Assembly: GCA_036245805.1 (NCBI GenBank) | Contig: BTRK01000005.1 | Coordinates: 33,895,469-33,959,468, forward strand | Origin: Pristionchus mayeri | Lineage: Eukaryota > Nematoda > Chromadorea > Rhabditida > Neodiplogasteridae | Length of the DNA: 64,000 bases | Reading direction: 5' to 3' | Shown here: positions 22,701 through 33,169 of the stretch, piece by piece | Position numbering within the stretch: the first letter of the stretch is position 1 | Layout of the letters: every line of letters begins with the position of its first letter | Program-made: the position numbers and the translations under genes | Notes under the pieces: model-generated | Told to the model about the DNA's origin: nothing | Database searches by the model: none | What the model saw: the letters and a program-made list of their open reading frames with translations, nothing else

Positions 22701-23934
22701 GATGATATCAAACTCTTCACTACTTTCGACCCCCTCTCCCCTTCTGATTCCCTCTCCCAACTCCAATCTGGTATTACTAGCTTCATAGACTACTGCATAA
22801 CATGGTAGTTAGAAGTTGCAGAAAAGAAATGCAACATACTCCATCTAGGCAAAAACAATCCCCGCACCACTTACTCACTATCTTCCTGCAACCTTATAGC
22901 CTCTCAATCTATCCGCGATCTAGGTGTCCATATCGATCCTCTTTTGAATTTTGACTCTCATATTCAAATTGTTTGTCATAAGGCCTCATCATTGGTCTAT
23001 CTCCTCTTTCGTAGCATAGCTTGTACTATTACTGCCCCTTACATAACTGCTTTCAAGTCGTTTATTCTCCCAGTATTAGAATATGCTTCCCCGATTTGGT
23101 CTCCCTCATCATCCGGTAGAATCCGCAAACTAGAGAAAGTACAGCATCTGTTCAGTAGACTTTTGTTCTATCGCTGTTCTCGAGTAGATTCATGTACATC
23201 TATTCCTTCCTATTCTGATAGACTAGCCCTTTACTCGCTACATTCTCTTTATTCTCGCCGCATTGTCATAGATTTTAGCTTTCAAAATTTTCGCAAATCT
23301 TGTCGAATTATCAATTAGTAATTTCTACACTTATAGATCAATTAGTAGACGCCTAGTGCATTTTTTCTTCATATTCCCTCCTTCCGAAAGGAAAATTTAA
23401 GATCCTCTTTCGCCCACAGAACATCTCGCTTTCTCAATAAATTACACCTGATATGTGACCCCCTTTTATCTGTCGACACTGTTAAGCTCCACTTGTTAAA
23501 TTCCCCTAATCTGCTACATACCCTTGCTATTGAAATTAGAAATCTTTAGCTCTCTTTCCCCTCCCTCCACCCCTTTCATCTTCTCTTCCGCTATTCTGAC
23601 ACTTTCCGATCTCAAGTCAACCAAGACTCCAATAAGATATATATTGGACAGCGGCCACTCTCCCGCTCTCGAGGCCCCCTCCCCTCGAATATCTCTCTCG
23701 CGCGACTCAAATCGGAAGTGATCGTCTCCTGCCCCCCCCCCCACACACCTCTCCCCCATACGTTTCTTTTCTTCTCTTCTCTTATCTCGCTCTCCCCTCT
23801 CATTCTCGCACATTTCTGTACCTGATGAAGCACCTGCGTGGTGTACGATAAATAAAAATAAAATACAAGAAATGAACATCAATCGTTCATAATTAAAAAC
23901 TAAATAATTTCCAACCTGGTGGTGTGTTCTTCAT
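16791..23934 (-). CDS. MB4: MATH-BTB gene, MATH exon doubtful
   Basis: The start exon MKNTPPG is at 23934. Exon 2 (DGVIRVEFDK to LEAKGITW) is at about 19253-19350, the MATH exon at about 18344-18430, then GSHNYIKDGCPFLRKLF near 18170 and BTB exons at 17805-17900 and 17665-17765. Exons 8 and 9 are fused without an intron (17510-17625). The last exon starts KSPVYSDLSEKMKAAF and ends with an acidic serine tail (ESSTESSSDSD) at 16791. After WSIDVDT the MATH exon loses its match to the family: the usual EFVVVN-like strand is replaced by unrelated bases, and the only phase-0 donor would be GT right after VDT. It may make a MATH-truncated protein or be decaying. Intron 1 holds a LINE and a minisatellite; intron 2 holds a SINE-like insertion. 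Confidence 0.6.
18515..19220. mobile_element. Insertion with tRNA-like head in MB4 intron 2
   Basis: The sequence at 18533-18613 resembles a tRNA: GTGGAGGAGTGGTTGTGCG fits an A box and GGTCATGAGCTCGACCC a B box. This suggests a tRNA-derived SINE. Downstream, ACTAGGATTCCGAAAG near 18810 is mirrored by CTTTCGGAACCCTAGT near 19208, and AAGCAATGTTGGCA occurs twice (about 18639 and 19014). So two elements may be nested. The MB3 intron at the same place lacks all of it. Confidence 0.45.
19383..19545 (+). repeat. Minisatellite, about 8 copies of an 18-20 bp unit
   Basis: The unit is close to CACACTCCCTTCCTTTCTCT, in tandem. It precedes the 5-prime end of the LINE and may have come with it. The open frame across it is a by-product. 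Confidence 0.8.
19670..20530 (+). CDS. LINE 1 ORF1 protein
   Basis: An open frame of about 286 residues from MSSPQGALAAKKQGG. ORF1 proteins of this LINE type coat the RNA and help target-primed reverse transcription. The middle is a proline-leucine-serine run made by a direct repeat of about 60 bp (19900-20028). The second half has the usual basic helical region, with RARSLVISGFPEADPSLYL, MGKAGEKPRLLKVVLPSR and RKSQTREERERGKYLRDSL. I see no CCHC zinc knuckle. It is followed by ORF2 after a gap of about 70 bases. Confidence 0.65.
   Translation: MSSPQGALAAKKQGGTFQNMCVSALALAMEDAPSGVDAAKWKAITVLLHNMAKALEHVAGQNGVGPSAIPLPLPLPILIIRPFPLCSPNSLPLSLPPHPHNPPIPPLFPQLSSSLPPTSSLSPSLSAPFSPADPVEAHLRARSLVISGFPEADPSLYLDEKLASDSKSVGLQLAVLEVEATPQMVFRMGKAGEKPRLLKVVLPSRSHLLTALKNTSVLRNNEEYRGIYIRKSQTREERERGKYLRDSLKVMRASDSNCPFVFYRDQLWHKDDIRSRARSHLPPLGN
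20602..23318 (+). pseudogene. LINE 1 ORF2: endonuclease-reverse transcriptase, broken
   Basis: The apurinic-type endonuclease comes first: FNSRSLCNKL, LFVTETWL, RRGGGVCLLIRDH, VVLGDLNLHIDW and FKSSDHSTI. Reverse transcriptase motifs follow: SDYRPICLTPIPSKIMERI, YIDLAKAFDKVSH, GVPQGTVLGPLLF and the catalytic LFADDIKLF. Lesions: TAA at 21394-21396, a frameshift near 22475 just after the KAFDKVSH motif, and TAG at 22806-22808. Beyond the last stop the frame continues with KKCNILHLGKN and the C-terminal part. Three lesions in 2.7 kb suggest a fairly young dead copy. Confidence 0.8.
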
Positions 23935-24398
23935 TTCTGATTAATCAGCCTTACGACTTTCTGAAGATACTCTAGAAATAAAGTGATTTAACTTTGAGGA
24001 GAGTCTGAAGACAAGGGCTATTCATAACAAATAAATCACATGGCTCAGTCAGTTCGGAACATGAAATAGTTGTGTAACAATGGGTCTGGAAAAAAAATTG
24101 AGATTTGCACGGGAGTTGGGAATGTCGCCAACACTGCACTGCCAAATACTCCTATTTATTCATCATCTCTTACTCTCACTAAAAAGACAACGACAAAACA
24201 ACATTCCCTCGCAGCTTTATGTAGGCTGCACACATCTTGATCTAAATAAACATAGAATCTCAAACAATCGCTTTTAGTTTTAAAAATACTGCAAGCGGCA
24301 GTCGCGGTCAAAAGGGAAGAAATAGTGATGGGCAAAGTTGGTTAGATGTAAAAGAACGATATCACGTCTATACTCCACAGCATGTATAAGACACTCGA

Positions 24399-24425
24399 TA
24401 CTTCTCACGATTTCAACGTCAGTTC
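24399..24425 (-). promoter_or_regulatory. Conserved downstream element of MB5
   Basis: Minus strand: CTGACGTTGAAATCGTGAG then AAGTA, about 180 bp past the MB5 stop. Confidence 0.5.
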
Positions 24426-24603
24426 ATTTGATTACCATCACACATACGGAAAAAAATCGTTTATCTGGTATCCAATACAAACAAATCACTGGGAGGAAAT
24501 CTTACACGATCATTGAACCGAAATAAAGTATAACTGAAGGGAAATCTACGACAAATATTGATTAGATACGTAACAACAGAAGAACGAATCATTCTCGAGT
24601 TGC

Positions 24604-26989
24604 TTAATCAGCAGTGATCTCATAATATTTCTCGAGGAGAACGATCTTCATCGAATCGGAGAAATTCTTGTAGGCAGGCGACATCTGAAAGATCGGAGTG
24701 ACAGAAAAGGGGAGGGGCAACTATATAAGTATCACAAACCAATACCATACCTTAATAGTCTTGATTTGATCTTTGGTCTCGAAATAAGAAAGACTGTGAT
24801 CCTCAAATATGAAAATTTTAAGTCAAATATTTTAAAAGTTTACACGCATACGAAAAGAAAGTACAATATACAATACTCTATTCATGAAGACTTTTTTGAT
24901 TCATTTTACTTCAATTAGTGAAATTTATGTGCGAGAAAAAATAATCTGAGAATATATCGCTCTAACGCTGGACTCCCACTAACCTGCAGTCCAAAGAGTC
25001 TGTATTCATCAGCGATTTTCAACTTCATCGTGTTGGAAAAATATTCAGACTCAATCAGATATTCTTCAGCACGCTCGATCACACTCTTGAAAGAAATTTT
25101 TTGAAATCAACTCTCAACAGACGAAAATCATTCGAAAGAGCGTGCGAATTGACCAGTGAAATCGAACTGTAGAAATAACCAACCTCGACTTGGAATCGAT
25201 CGGCCAGCTTGAGAATTCTCTGAACAGAATCGTCTGAAAAGAGAGTTGATGTGAGCATAATATATTTCCGACGTTGGTGGTATATACTCATCTGTTAGTG
25301 CACAGGGCTGTACAATCATGGACTGTTCTCTCACATCTTAGTTAAATACTCCCTCTAATTCTACTGAGAGAAAACAATATTGTATACTAAAACACGAAAA
25401 TCGGACCTTTGACCGTTGCTTTTGGAGAGTAAATTAAATGAAGCAATTCAATGAAATCCTGAAAGTATGCTGACGATATTTTAATAAAAGGATAACAGAC
25501 CTTTTGTTCCACATCATTCAGCTGTATTTCATTCATGTCCTTCTCAGCGAAATCAGAGTAGAACATACTTTCGAATACGGGGGAATTAGCAGCCAGGATC
25601 TGAGTAGAATTATTAATTATGTTTGTAAATCAGAAATACCTGCTTGCTCACATAGATCTTCTCTCCCTCGATGATCAAAGCGAGATCGTGGAAGGGCACA
25701 TTGGAATCCGTGAAATCGATTATGCGAGCAATTCTGCAAGTTATGGCTAATCCGAAATGATTATTTCTTTACTAATGGCAAGAATCAGCATGCTAATTTA
25801 ATGTTTAAAATAACATGTATATATTCGCACCTGATTCCCCTCATATACGATATCCATATGTGAACCTCGACCGAAACCTTCTCATCTTTAACGAATCCCT
25901 TAAAATAGATTGTAATTAATCAGTGAACAAATCGAATATACTCACATTATTCATGTCAAACAGCTTCGCCATATTCGGCAGCAGTGTTCCATACACATGG
26001 AGATTTCGAAATTTACCAGACATCTAAATCATGAAATCTCTATTCATAAAATTAAAATTCCCACTTCCACTGAAATGTTGTCGTCGTTGTTGTCGGGATG
26101 AATGACGATGAACTCGGCATTAATGTCGATGTTCCACGGCGTCGATTGCTCGTGATTGCAAAAGATCGTCAGTCGAAGGGAACTTTCGCCTCTGTTATGC
26201 TCAACATCAGCCGTCCTTTAATTGAAATGTTAGCATAAACCAAAGGTAATGCGCGCTGTGTTTCCCGCTCGCGTTTCTTTAGCCAAGCGTTGTGATTCAA
26301 ACCGTGCAAAGATAGTGAACGCGCGTTTTTAAACGGATTCGTAGGCGGAGTTTAGCTTCTGAACGCAGCTCGCAATGCGCCAATCCCCTTCTCGCTTAAG
26401 CTTTTCCGCGAAACATGAATCGAGGGTCCCCTAGTGAAAACGCACTGCCCACGTCAAATTTCGTGTGACCGTTTCTAGAGCGACCGAGTAGAGGATGATG
26501 TCCACCAGGGTGGCTGAAATGGATCAACGGGTCGCTTTTAGAGGGCTCTGACGGGAAAGAGACGAATGAAACGGTCACCCATAACCTCTGTAAGCCCTAC
26601 CCTTCTTTACACTGTAGAGAGAGAGGCCCTCCCCCTCCCCTCGAGGATGACCCGTATGAGAGAGTAAACAAGAGGTTAACCGTGATCCATTTCAGCCACC
26701 CTAACGTTCTCCTGTCAGTACAATACCTACCAGGGGACTCCTTTCACTTCCACTTCAGGCGATTCTTTGACATAAGAGGGTTTCGACTGCAGGGACGCAT
26801 AGTCCAAATCGAATCGAATTATCGCGTCTGAAACCATTCTCTATTTATAGTTGATTTTTTTTAAATGTGCACATAGTGATGCACCAATATCGAACAATAC
26901 ACTTACCTTCTAATGTCATTCTGTTCAAATTAACTCTTATTCAAAATCAAAATGCAAAATCAGAGCGAACCTGGTGGTGTGTTCTTCAT
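24604..26989 (-). CDS. MB5: intact MATH-BTB protein
   Basis: Start exon MKNTPPG at 26989, then DAIIRFDLDYASLQ to VEVKGVPW (about 26830-26750). The MATH exon, with WNIDINAEFIVIHPD, is at 26217-26055. MSGKFRNLHVYGTLLPNM follows near 26020 and GFVKDEKVSVEVHIWIS near 25900. The BTB exons carry FTDSNVPFHDLALIIEGEK (25740-25642) and ILAANSPVFESMFYSDF (25602-25502). Then come EFIELLHLIY, ILKLADRFQVE, ADEYRLFGLQ and a last exon MSPAYKNFSDSMK ending at 24604. I found no stop or frameshift. By family, it is a CUL-3 substrate adaptor. It is paired with MB6: genes and about 700 bp of upstream DNA are alike. It lacks the basic tail of MB1. Confidence 0.8.
26506..26704. repeat. Small hairpin element in MB5 intron 2
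   Basis: AGGGTGGCTGAAATGGATCA at about 26507 is mirrored near 26683-26704. About 200 bp across and absent from MB6. A MITE-like insertion is likely. Confidence 0.5.
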
Positions 26990-27842
26990 GCCTGCTTGAT
27001 CAGCCTCCCGATTTACTGAATGTTCTAGAAATAAACTCTGTGATTGCAAAGTAATATTACGGTAAGTATCTTGACCGGAACAGCAAGTTACAGTTGTATT
27101 CAGATTTCTCAATGGAATTGAAAGCGATATTAACAAGAAATACTCGCATTAAGGACGACAAACTTATCGAAGATGAAAAATATGAGACAAATAGATAACG
27201 AATATCCATAAAGAACAAGGAGGGGACTCGTTAGATGGCTGTTAGAACTGCGAAAGAAAGCCCGTGCGAACGGTGGAGAAACAACATTTTGTTCGCAATG
27301 CAACAAAACGAGATTGCGTGACTGGAGTTATCAGAAGTACTTATTAGACATGAAAGAGGGGATAGGTGGATCGAAATCGAAGGAGTCGCACAACAATCGA
27401 CAACCTGGAGCGCAATGGGGGAAGTGATCTAAGAATTACGAAAATTTTAGAATAGGAAATGCAAGAAGCAAGCTCATTGCACCGACTTCTAGAGCAAGAA
27501 ACCCTTACATATTGAGTGGGACTCGAAAGGAGTTTAACAGAACTAGAGAAAATTGAGAAAATAAAGCGAGAAAACAGCTAATTTTACCTCTAATTTTCGG
27601 GAGAGACCGCTTCAAGCGCACGCGTGAGTACGGTAGTGGGTGTGTCAAGTCTCGCATCAGGTATTAAAAATCTGTACGGAATAAAGCTGCACTATTTTGT
27701 TATTATTTTAGGATTAAAATGAGATAAACGTTAATATTTCTCAGCAGAAGGAACACTAATATCTTTTTCCTGTTTGACTCCGCCATTCGTGCAAGAATTG
27801 TACGATGGTTTGAAAGGTCAACAAATATGCGTGCCCAATTCG

Positions 27843-28160
27843 TCCCCGTTTACCTCATACTCTAACTAAGAATAAGCAACGAGAGATTATACGATCGGTG
27901 AGGATCATCTAGCATTTCCCCGTAGGTGGCGCGCATTAGGGTTGGCTATTCGAGGCCGGGTTGCAATGTTGCAATGCCTCTCCCTTACCTGATTTCGAAA
28001 TACGCGGGAGAGGGGACGATGCAAAGTGATCTCGAATAACCAACCATAGCGCACATCTTGAAAAAAACAATAGATGAGACAGCCCAAAGTTGCTTATTTG
28101 TAAGAACAATCACAAGTGGGATCGGCGATAAAATGGGAAGCAATAGCGCTCACTACCAGC
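27843..28160 (+). repeat. 300-bp direct repeat, left copy
   Basis: Pairs with 29212-29505 at high identity. Inside is a hairpin module: GGTTGGCTATTCGAGG near 27940 mirrored by CTCGAATAACCAACC near 28031-28045. The two copies flank the broken L26 gene. Confidence 0.8.
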
Positions 28161-28397
28161 ATCTATTTCTGGCCGCATGGAAAAATAATTTTAAACTCCC
28201 TCGCGAGCGTTGGATCAAATCCAAAATTCAAATTACTGTAACTTACCGCCAAAGTCAAAGGCAAGAAATTATCGAGAACTGGTTTTTATGGTACCTCACG
28301 CGTTCCTATTTCGAAACAGTTTTCCCTTTCTATTGATTTGTTTTGACATGTTTGCTTGTGTGTTTTCTGTTTGAAATGTTTATATTTTGTAGGCGAT

Positions 28398-28902
28398 AAA
28401 ATATAATGAAGCAGAACTCCTTCGTGTCCTCCGACGGGAGAATACGCGCAAGCGTCACTTCACCGCTCCTTCCCACATCAAGAGGAAGATGATGCTCGCT
28501 CACCAAGGAATCCCGCGGAAAGCACGGGATCGGAGCCATCCCCATCAGGTTAGTAAGAGCGAGTAGTATCAGCAATCGCGCTGTGGAACCGCACGCGCCC
28601 TCTATTTCGAAATTCTAGCAGTTTTACCGTTATCTGATGAAATTGCTGCTTAGAATGGACGATGAGGTTATCGTCACCCGCGGACACTACAATGGCAACT
28701 CCGACCGCGTCATGCGCGTCTACCGCAAGAAGTTAGTTCGTCGTTCACAGATTTATTGTCTAAAATCAGCTTCAGTTGTTCGTCTTTATCATATCCAATC
28801 TGCTCTAATTCAGGTCGCCATAACCAAGCTAAAGCTCGACAACGGCAGCAAGAAGATCATCGAGCGCAAGGCCGCCGGAAGAGCAACAATTTTGTGTTTT
28901 TA
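28398..28902 (+). pseudogene. rpl-26: Ribosomal protein L26 (RPL26/uL24) pseudogene
   Basis: L26 is a large-subunit ribosomal protein. The start MKQNSFVSSD is at about 28402. Then TRKRHFTAPSHIKRKMM is in another frame, then LTKESRGKHGIGAIPIR in a third: two frameshifts. A splice-like GT (gttagt near 28551) follows. DDEVIVTRGHYNGNSDRVMR resumes at about 28665 up to VYRKK, then a gap, then VAITKLKLDNGSKKIIERKA at 28814. The central FVIHIDKITREKANG-type part is absent. Because introns remain, it was copied as DNA and is not a processed copy. It sits between 300-bp direct repeats in the MB5-MB6 spacer. Confidence 0.8.
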
Positions 28903-29211
28903 AACGATTTTTTAACTCGCGATAAAGTCTTGTTCTACATTATCTCTCGTTTCAACATCATGCACAATATTGCACTTCGACTGTGCGATCATGTAAAAAT
29001 TAGGAACAACGTTTTTTTAACTCGTGAAAACCCTGACAAGGCCTCGCACGACGGTTGGGAGGGAGTGACGCGCGCCAAGCTCTAACTCCGCCCACAAAGC
29101 AAGAGGCGCATGCTTGTGGGCAGACGACGAGCACCAAATTGCGAGGGGCGGGGCCGCCGATTTGTGAACAAGTTAAGTGTGGGGAAAGGGCGATTTTAAG
29201 CACGCGTGTTC

Positions 29212-29505
29212 ATACTCTAACTGAGAATAAGCAACGAGAGATTATACGATCGGTGGGGATCATCTAGCATTTTCCCGTACGTGGCGCGCATTAGGGTTGG
29301 CTATTCGAGGCCGGGTTGCAATGTTACAATGCCTCTCTCTCACATGATTTCTAAATACGCGGGAGAGGGGACGATGCAAAGTGATCTCGAATAGCCAACC
29401 ATAGTGCACATCTTGAAAAAAACAATAAATGAGACAGCCCAAAGTGCCTTATTTGTAAGAACAATCACAAGTGGGATCCACGATAAAATGGGAAGGAATA
29501 GCGAA
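29212..29505 (+). repeat. 300-bp direct repeat, right copy
   Basis: Near-identical to 27843-28160, with the hairpin module at about 29295-29400. The right edge meets the downstream flank of MB6. Confidence 0.8.
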
Positions 29506-29573
29506 GGATGGCATAGATAAGATGTAAAGGGACGAGATCGTGTCTCTGCTCCATCAAATAGATAACACATCAG

Positions 29574-29601
29574 ATACTTCACACGCGGACAACGTCAGTC
29601 C
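29574..29601 (-). promoter_or_regulatory. Conserved downstream element of MB6
   Basis: Minus strand: CTGACGTTGTCCGCGTGTG then AAGTA, about 150 bp past the MB6 stop. Confidence 0.45.
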
Positions 29602-29749
29602 ATTTGGTCGCAATCAAAAAAGGAATACATTTTTATTTGATACCAAAAACAAATTTAAGCAGTATCGGAGAGGTGTAACAAGTGAAAGAAATATGAAATC
29701 AACAATTCAAGGTGATAAAATAACAACAACAAGTCATTCCGAGAAGTAC

Positions 29750-32440
29750 CTAGTCCTCTGTAATAACGTAACATTCCACCATTAGGCGGTATTTCATAGC
29801 AGCAGAGAGGTCGTTGAAGAAAGGCGATTCCTGGAAAAGGCCAGTAAAAATGGGAAGCAAATGCTAATCTCAATAATAGTAATCAGATAAATAAATTCGA
29901 GACTACCTTGATATTGTCATAATACTCCTCGGGATCCAAAGTAGAGAAACAGTGCTCCTCAAAATCGATAATATTGTACAACATACATTGAAAATGATAA
30001 AAAAATAAAAGAAAGAGCAAGTTAAAGCAAAAGAGTTTGTCATTCGTGTACGAAATGTCGCTCTTAAGCTGAATTCTCACAAACCTGCAGTGCGAATAGT
30101 CTGTATTCATCAGCGATTATCAGTTTCTCCACGATGGTAAACTGCTGAGATTCAATCAGAAAGTCCTCTGCCCGATCGATCACACACTCAACAATTTAAA
30201 TCAAAAGTGAACAATCTTCATGACCACGCAAATTAGAAAAGAAATAGCGTCACGGGTAAATTTTTTATATAGTATGACAAAATCTAGACGTCGCCAACCT
30301 TGAAATGGAATCGATCGGCCAGCTTGAGAACACTCACATCTGAAATCTCCTGAAAAAAATCAGTTGTTGGAAATATTCTCGAGTTTTCGTCCCCCCTAAA
30401 TATGTAAGACTCAATAAACCCTCCCCAGACAAGACTTTTCGGAGGTATCAACCACGGATCTCGAATATGGAAGGAGTCGTTTCAAGATGGACATGAAGGT
30501 ATCGAAGGTGTCCTCATTATAACTTCTAAGTACGACTGGCCATCCGGGATGCAAGATTCACGAAGAATACGATCTCGGTAGCGACTAGTCTAAGGGAAGA
30601 ATGCAAGCGCCTAAAGAGCAGAGGCGGTCCGACTTCATGCAACACTTTCCGTATGCTCAAGAGAGATGTGTCAAGTGACAACGAACGATTCAAAAGAAGA
30701 TGGATGAGTCCAAAGATCCAACCCCTTTCCCACCCCCCCCCCCTCGTCGATGGCAGAAGGCGCCAGAGTCCTTCCCTTACCTTTACACCCCCACATGCCT
30801 CGACATGTATAAAGGTATCTATCTATCATACAAAATTACGATAATTTCACCTTCAACCTTAGCAGTCGACGAATAAATCAAATTAAGCAGTTCAATGAAT
30901 TCCTGAAAATATAGAAATGATATTTTGGGACTTCTGTAGTTGAGGGACCCGAAGCTCCGCCCACTTTTTCCTCTGTGTCTCTACCCCTGGTGCTCTAGCT
31001 GTAATCGCGCACCTTTCTGTGCGCTTTGTCGCCTAAGCGGTAAGCAACGTTAGGGTCTCCCCGCTTCGCGGGGAGCCACTAACGTTGCTTACTGGGCGAC
31101 CCGCTTCGCGGGTCGCCAACTATTATAAGGAAGGACTGCTCTCTCTGCGCACCCTGCTTGAAATGGACTTTTGAGAAAAACAGAGTAAGCTAGAGTGCCA
31201 GACAAGCAGAGAGCGTAATGGGAGCTGAGGGGGTAGATACGCAGAGGAAAAGTGGGCGGAGCTTCGGGTCCCTCAACTGCAGAAGTGCCGATATTTTAAT
31301 AGAGCAATAAAAAAACCTTTCGATCCACATCATTCAGCGGGATTTCATTCTTGTTTTTCTCGGAGAAACCAGAGTAGAACATTCTTTCGAATACGAGGGA
31401 ATTAGCGGCCAGGATCTGCATACATTTAATAATAATGTATGTTATTAAGATATTTACCTGCTTGCTCACATAGATCTTCTCTCCCTCGATGACCAAAGCG
31501 AGATCGTGGTAGGGTACATTGGGATCCGTGAAATCGAGTTTGTGAGCAAGTCTGCAAGTCATGAACTATTTGAAATTTTTAAGACTATTCATTGGAATTA
31601 TATTAAAATTAAATTGTATGTTTTCGCCTGATTCCTTTGATGCCCGAAAGCCAAATGCGAACCTCTACCGAAATTTTGTTATCTTTGACGAATCCCTTAT
31701 AAATACATTCTCAATTCTGAGGAAAGCTGCTTCGCATACTCACTTTATTCTTATAGAGTAACTGCATATTGTTCGGCAGTTCCGTTGCACACATAATTTC
31801 TTTCTCTCGAAATTCGTGAAACGCCTAAATTAGGTTAATATACTAAGACTTTTCTAGATAAGTGCCAGGCTCCCCCGTGCACCGCACATACGTGGGTGGA
31901 GCCTGGACTAGGAGGGACAATTACGTAACGTATTCCCGCCAAAAATATGCTGTATTTGTCTAAAATATAACCTCAAAGTTGAAATCTATCTGTATAGATG
32001 AAAAAAACTCACTTCTACAGAGATGTTTTTGTTGCTATCGGGATGAATGAAGATGAATTCAACATTCGCGCCGATGTTCCACGGAGTCGATTGCTCGTGC
32101 TTGCAAGAGAGCGACAAGAAAAGATCGCTTTCGCATACGACGTAATCAACGCAAGCAATCCTTTGATTGGGATTTAGGAATTGACACCCCCACATAAAAC
32201 TCACCAGGGAAATCCTTTCACTTCTACCTCTGACGATTCAGTGCTATAACAATATTCATTCATCATAGCCGCATAGTCCACATCGAACCGAATTACTCCA
32301 TCTGAAAAAAACGTGTCAATTAGAAGTGGCATTATAAATGGGCAATGCAAACATCGTCTGGCCTCGCAACTTTCGTTGGGTTCAATTCCAACTCATACTC
32401 AAAAACAAAATCAGAGCCAACCTGGTTGTGTGTTCTTCAT
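29750..32440 (-). CDS. MB6: intact MATH-BTB protein
   Basis: Start exon MKNTQPG at 32440. Exon 2 runs DGVIRFDVDYAAMM to VEVKGFPW (about 32303-32210). The MATH exon carries TPWNIGANVEFIFIHPD (about 32180-32012). AFHEFREKEIMCATELPNNM follows, then GFVKDNKISVEVRIW. The BTB exons have FTDPNVPYHDLALVIEGEK (about 31550-31460) and ILAANSLVFERMFYSGFSEK (about 31416-31317). Then come EFIELLNLIYSS, VSVLKLADRFHFK, ADEYRLFALQ and a last exon ESPFFNDLSAAMK ending at 29750. Phases agree where checked and no stop is seen. Intron 7 contains a 350-bp hairpin element and intron 8 a possible retroelement fragment. Sister of MB5. Confidence 0.8.
30390..30835 (+). mobile_element. Possible 5-prime truncated retroelement in MB6 intron 8
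   Basis: MB5 has no counterpart. The plus strand encodes a broken basic stretch (ECKRLKSRG, MLKRDVSSDNERFKRR) and ends in a TATCTATCTATCAT-like simple repeat, as many LINE 3-prime ends do. No catalytic motif is visible, so this is a guess. Confidence 0.3.
30936..31287. mobile_element. 350-bp hairpin element in MB6 intron 7
   Basis: Arms ACTTCTGTAGTTGAGGGACC (30940) and GGTCCCTCAACTGCAGAAGT (about 31270) mirror each other, followed inward by a mirrored GAAGCTCCGCCCAC. MB5 lacks it. The centre holds two very stable hairpins with TTCG loops (31040-31117). Confidence 0.75.
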
Positions 32441-33169
32441 TCCTGCTTGATCAGCCTCGCTATTTACTGAGGGTGTTCTAGAAAGGGGCATTGTGATTAC
32501 AAAGTAATGTTACGGCAAGCATGTTGAGTCGAAAAGTAGCAACTTGCTGTTATTAGAATTCTCAAGAGAAGTCAGCGATTTCAACAAGAACAACGCGCAT
32601 GAACGACCACAAGAGTATCGAGGCCGAGCAACGAGAAAATCAATAACAAATATCAGTTAATAGTAAGAAGGGAGCTCTACTGTTGTCCTAAAGAGCTGGA
32701 AAATTCAAGAAACTACAAACATATAAGCCAGAAAGATCGATTGAGACGGTTAGAAATGAAACAAAAACGAGATTGCGCGACAGAAAAGAGCAGAAGTGTA
32801 ATACGTATTGGGCGTAGAAAAGATGATGGGTGGAACTAAGTTGGAGGAGTCTCACCAGAACCGAAAAACCAAGAGCGCAATTCGGAAACGATCTAAAAAT
32901 TACGAAAACTGAGAAATACAAGAAGCAAGCTCAGTCAACCGACTTCTAGAACACTAAACCATTCAATATTGAGAGGGAAGGTGATAGGAGTTGTATAGAA
33001 CTAGAGAAATCCGAGAAAATAACGCGAGAAAACACGAAAACAACTAATTTCGCCTCGAATTTTCGGGAGAGACTCGAACGCACGCGCGAGTACGGTGGCC
33101 GGTGTGTCAAGTCAAGCATCGTGGGTCAGGTATCAAAAATCAATTCAGAATAAAGCAGAGGTATTTTTT

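Larger units (their letters stand above)
19560..23870 (+). mobile_element. Non-LTR retrotransposon 1 (CR1/jockey-like) in MB4 intron 1
   Basis: A near full-length LINE: pyrimidine-rich 5-prime region, ORF1 (19670-20530), ORF2 (20602-23318), a 3-prime untranslated region and an AATAAAAATAAA-like tail near 23850. No LTRs are seen. It lies opposite to the host gene. The exact 5-prime edge is not certain. Confidence 0.75.
24340..27690. repeat. Segmental duplication, copy 1 (with MB5)
   Basis: Matches 29510-33170 in the same orientation, gene plus about 700 bp upstream. The upstream match includes TTTTCGGGAGAGAC and GGTGTGTCAAGTC near 27595-27640 and 33060-33110, so the promoter was copied too. 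Confidence 0.75.
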
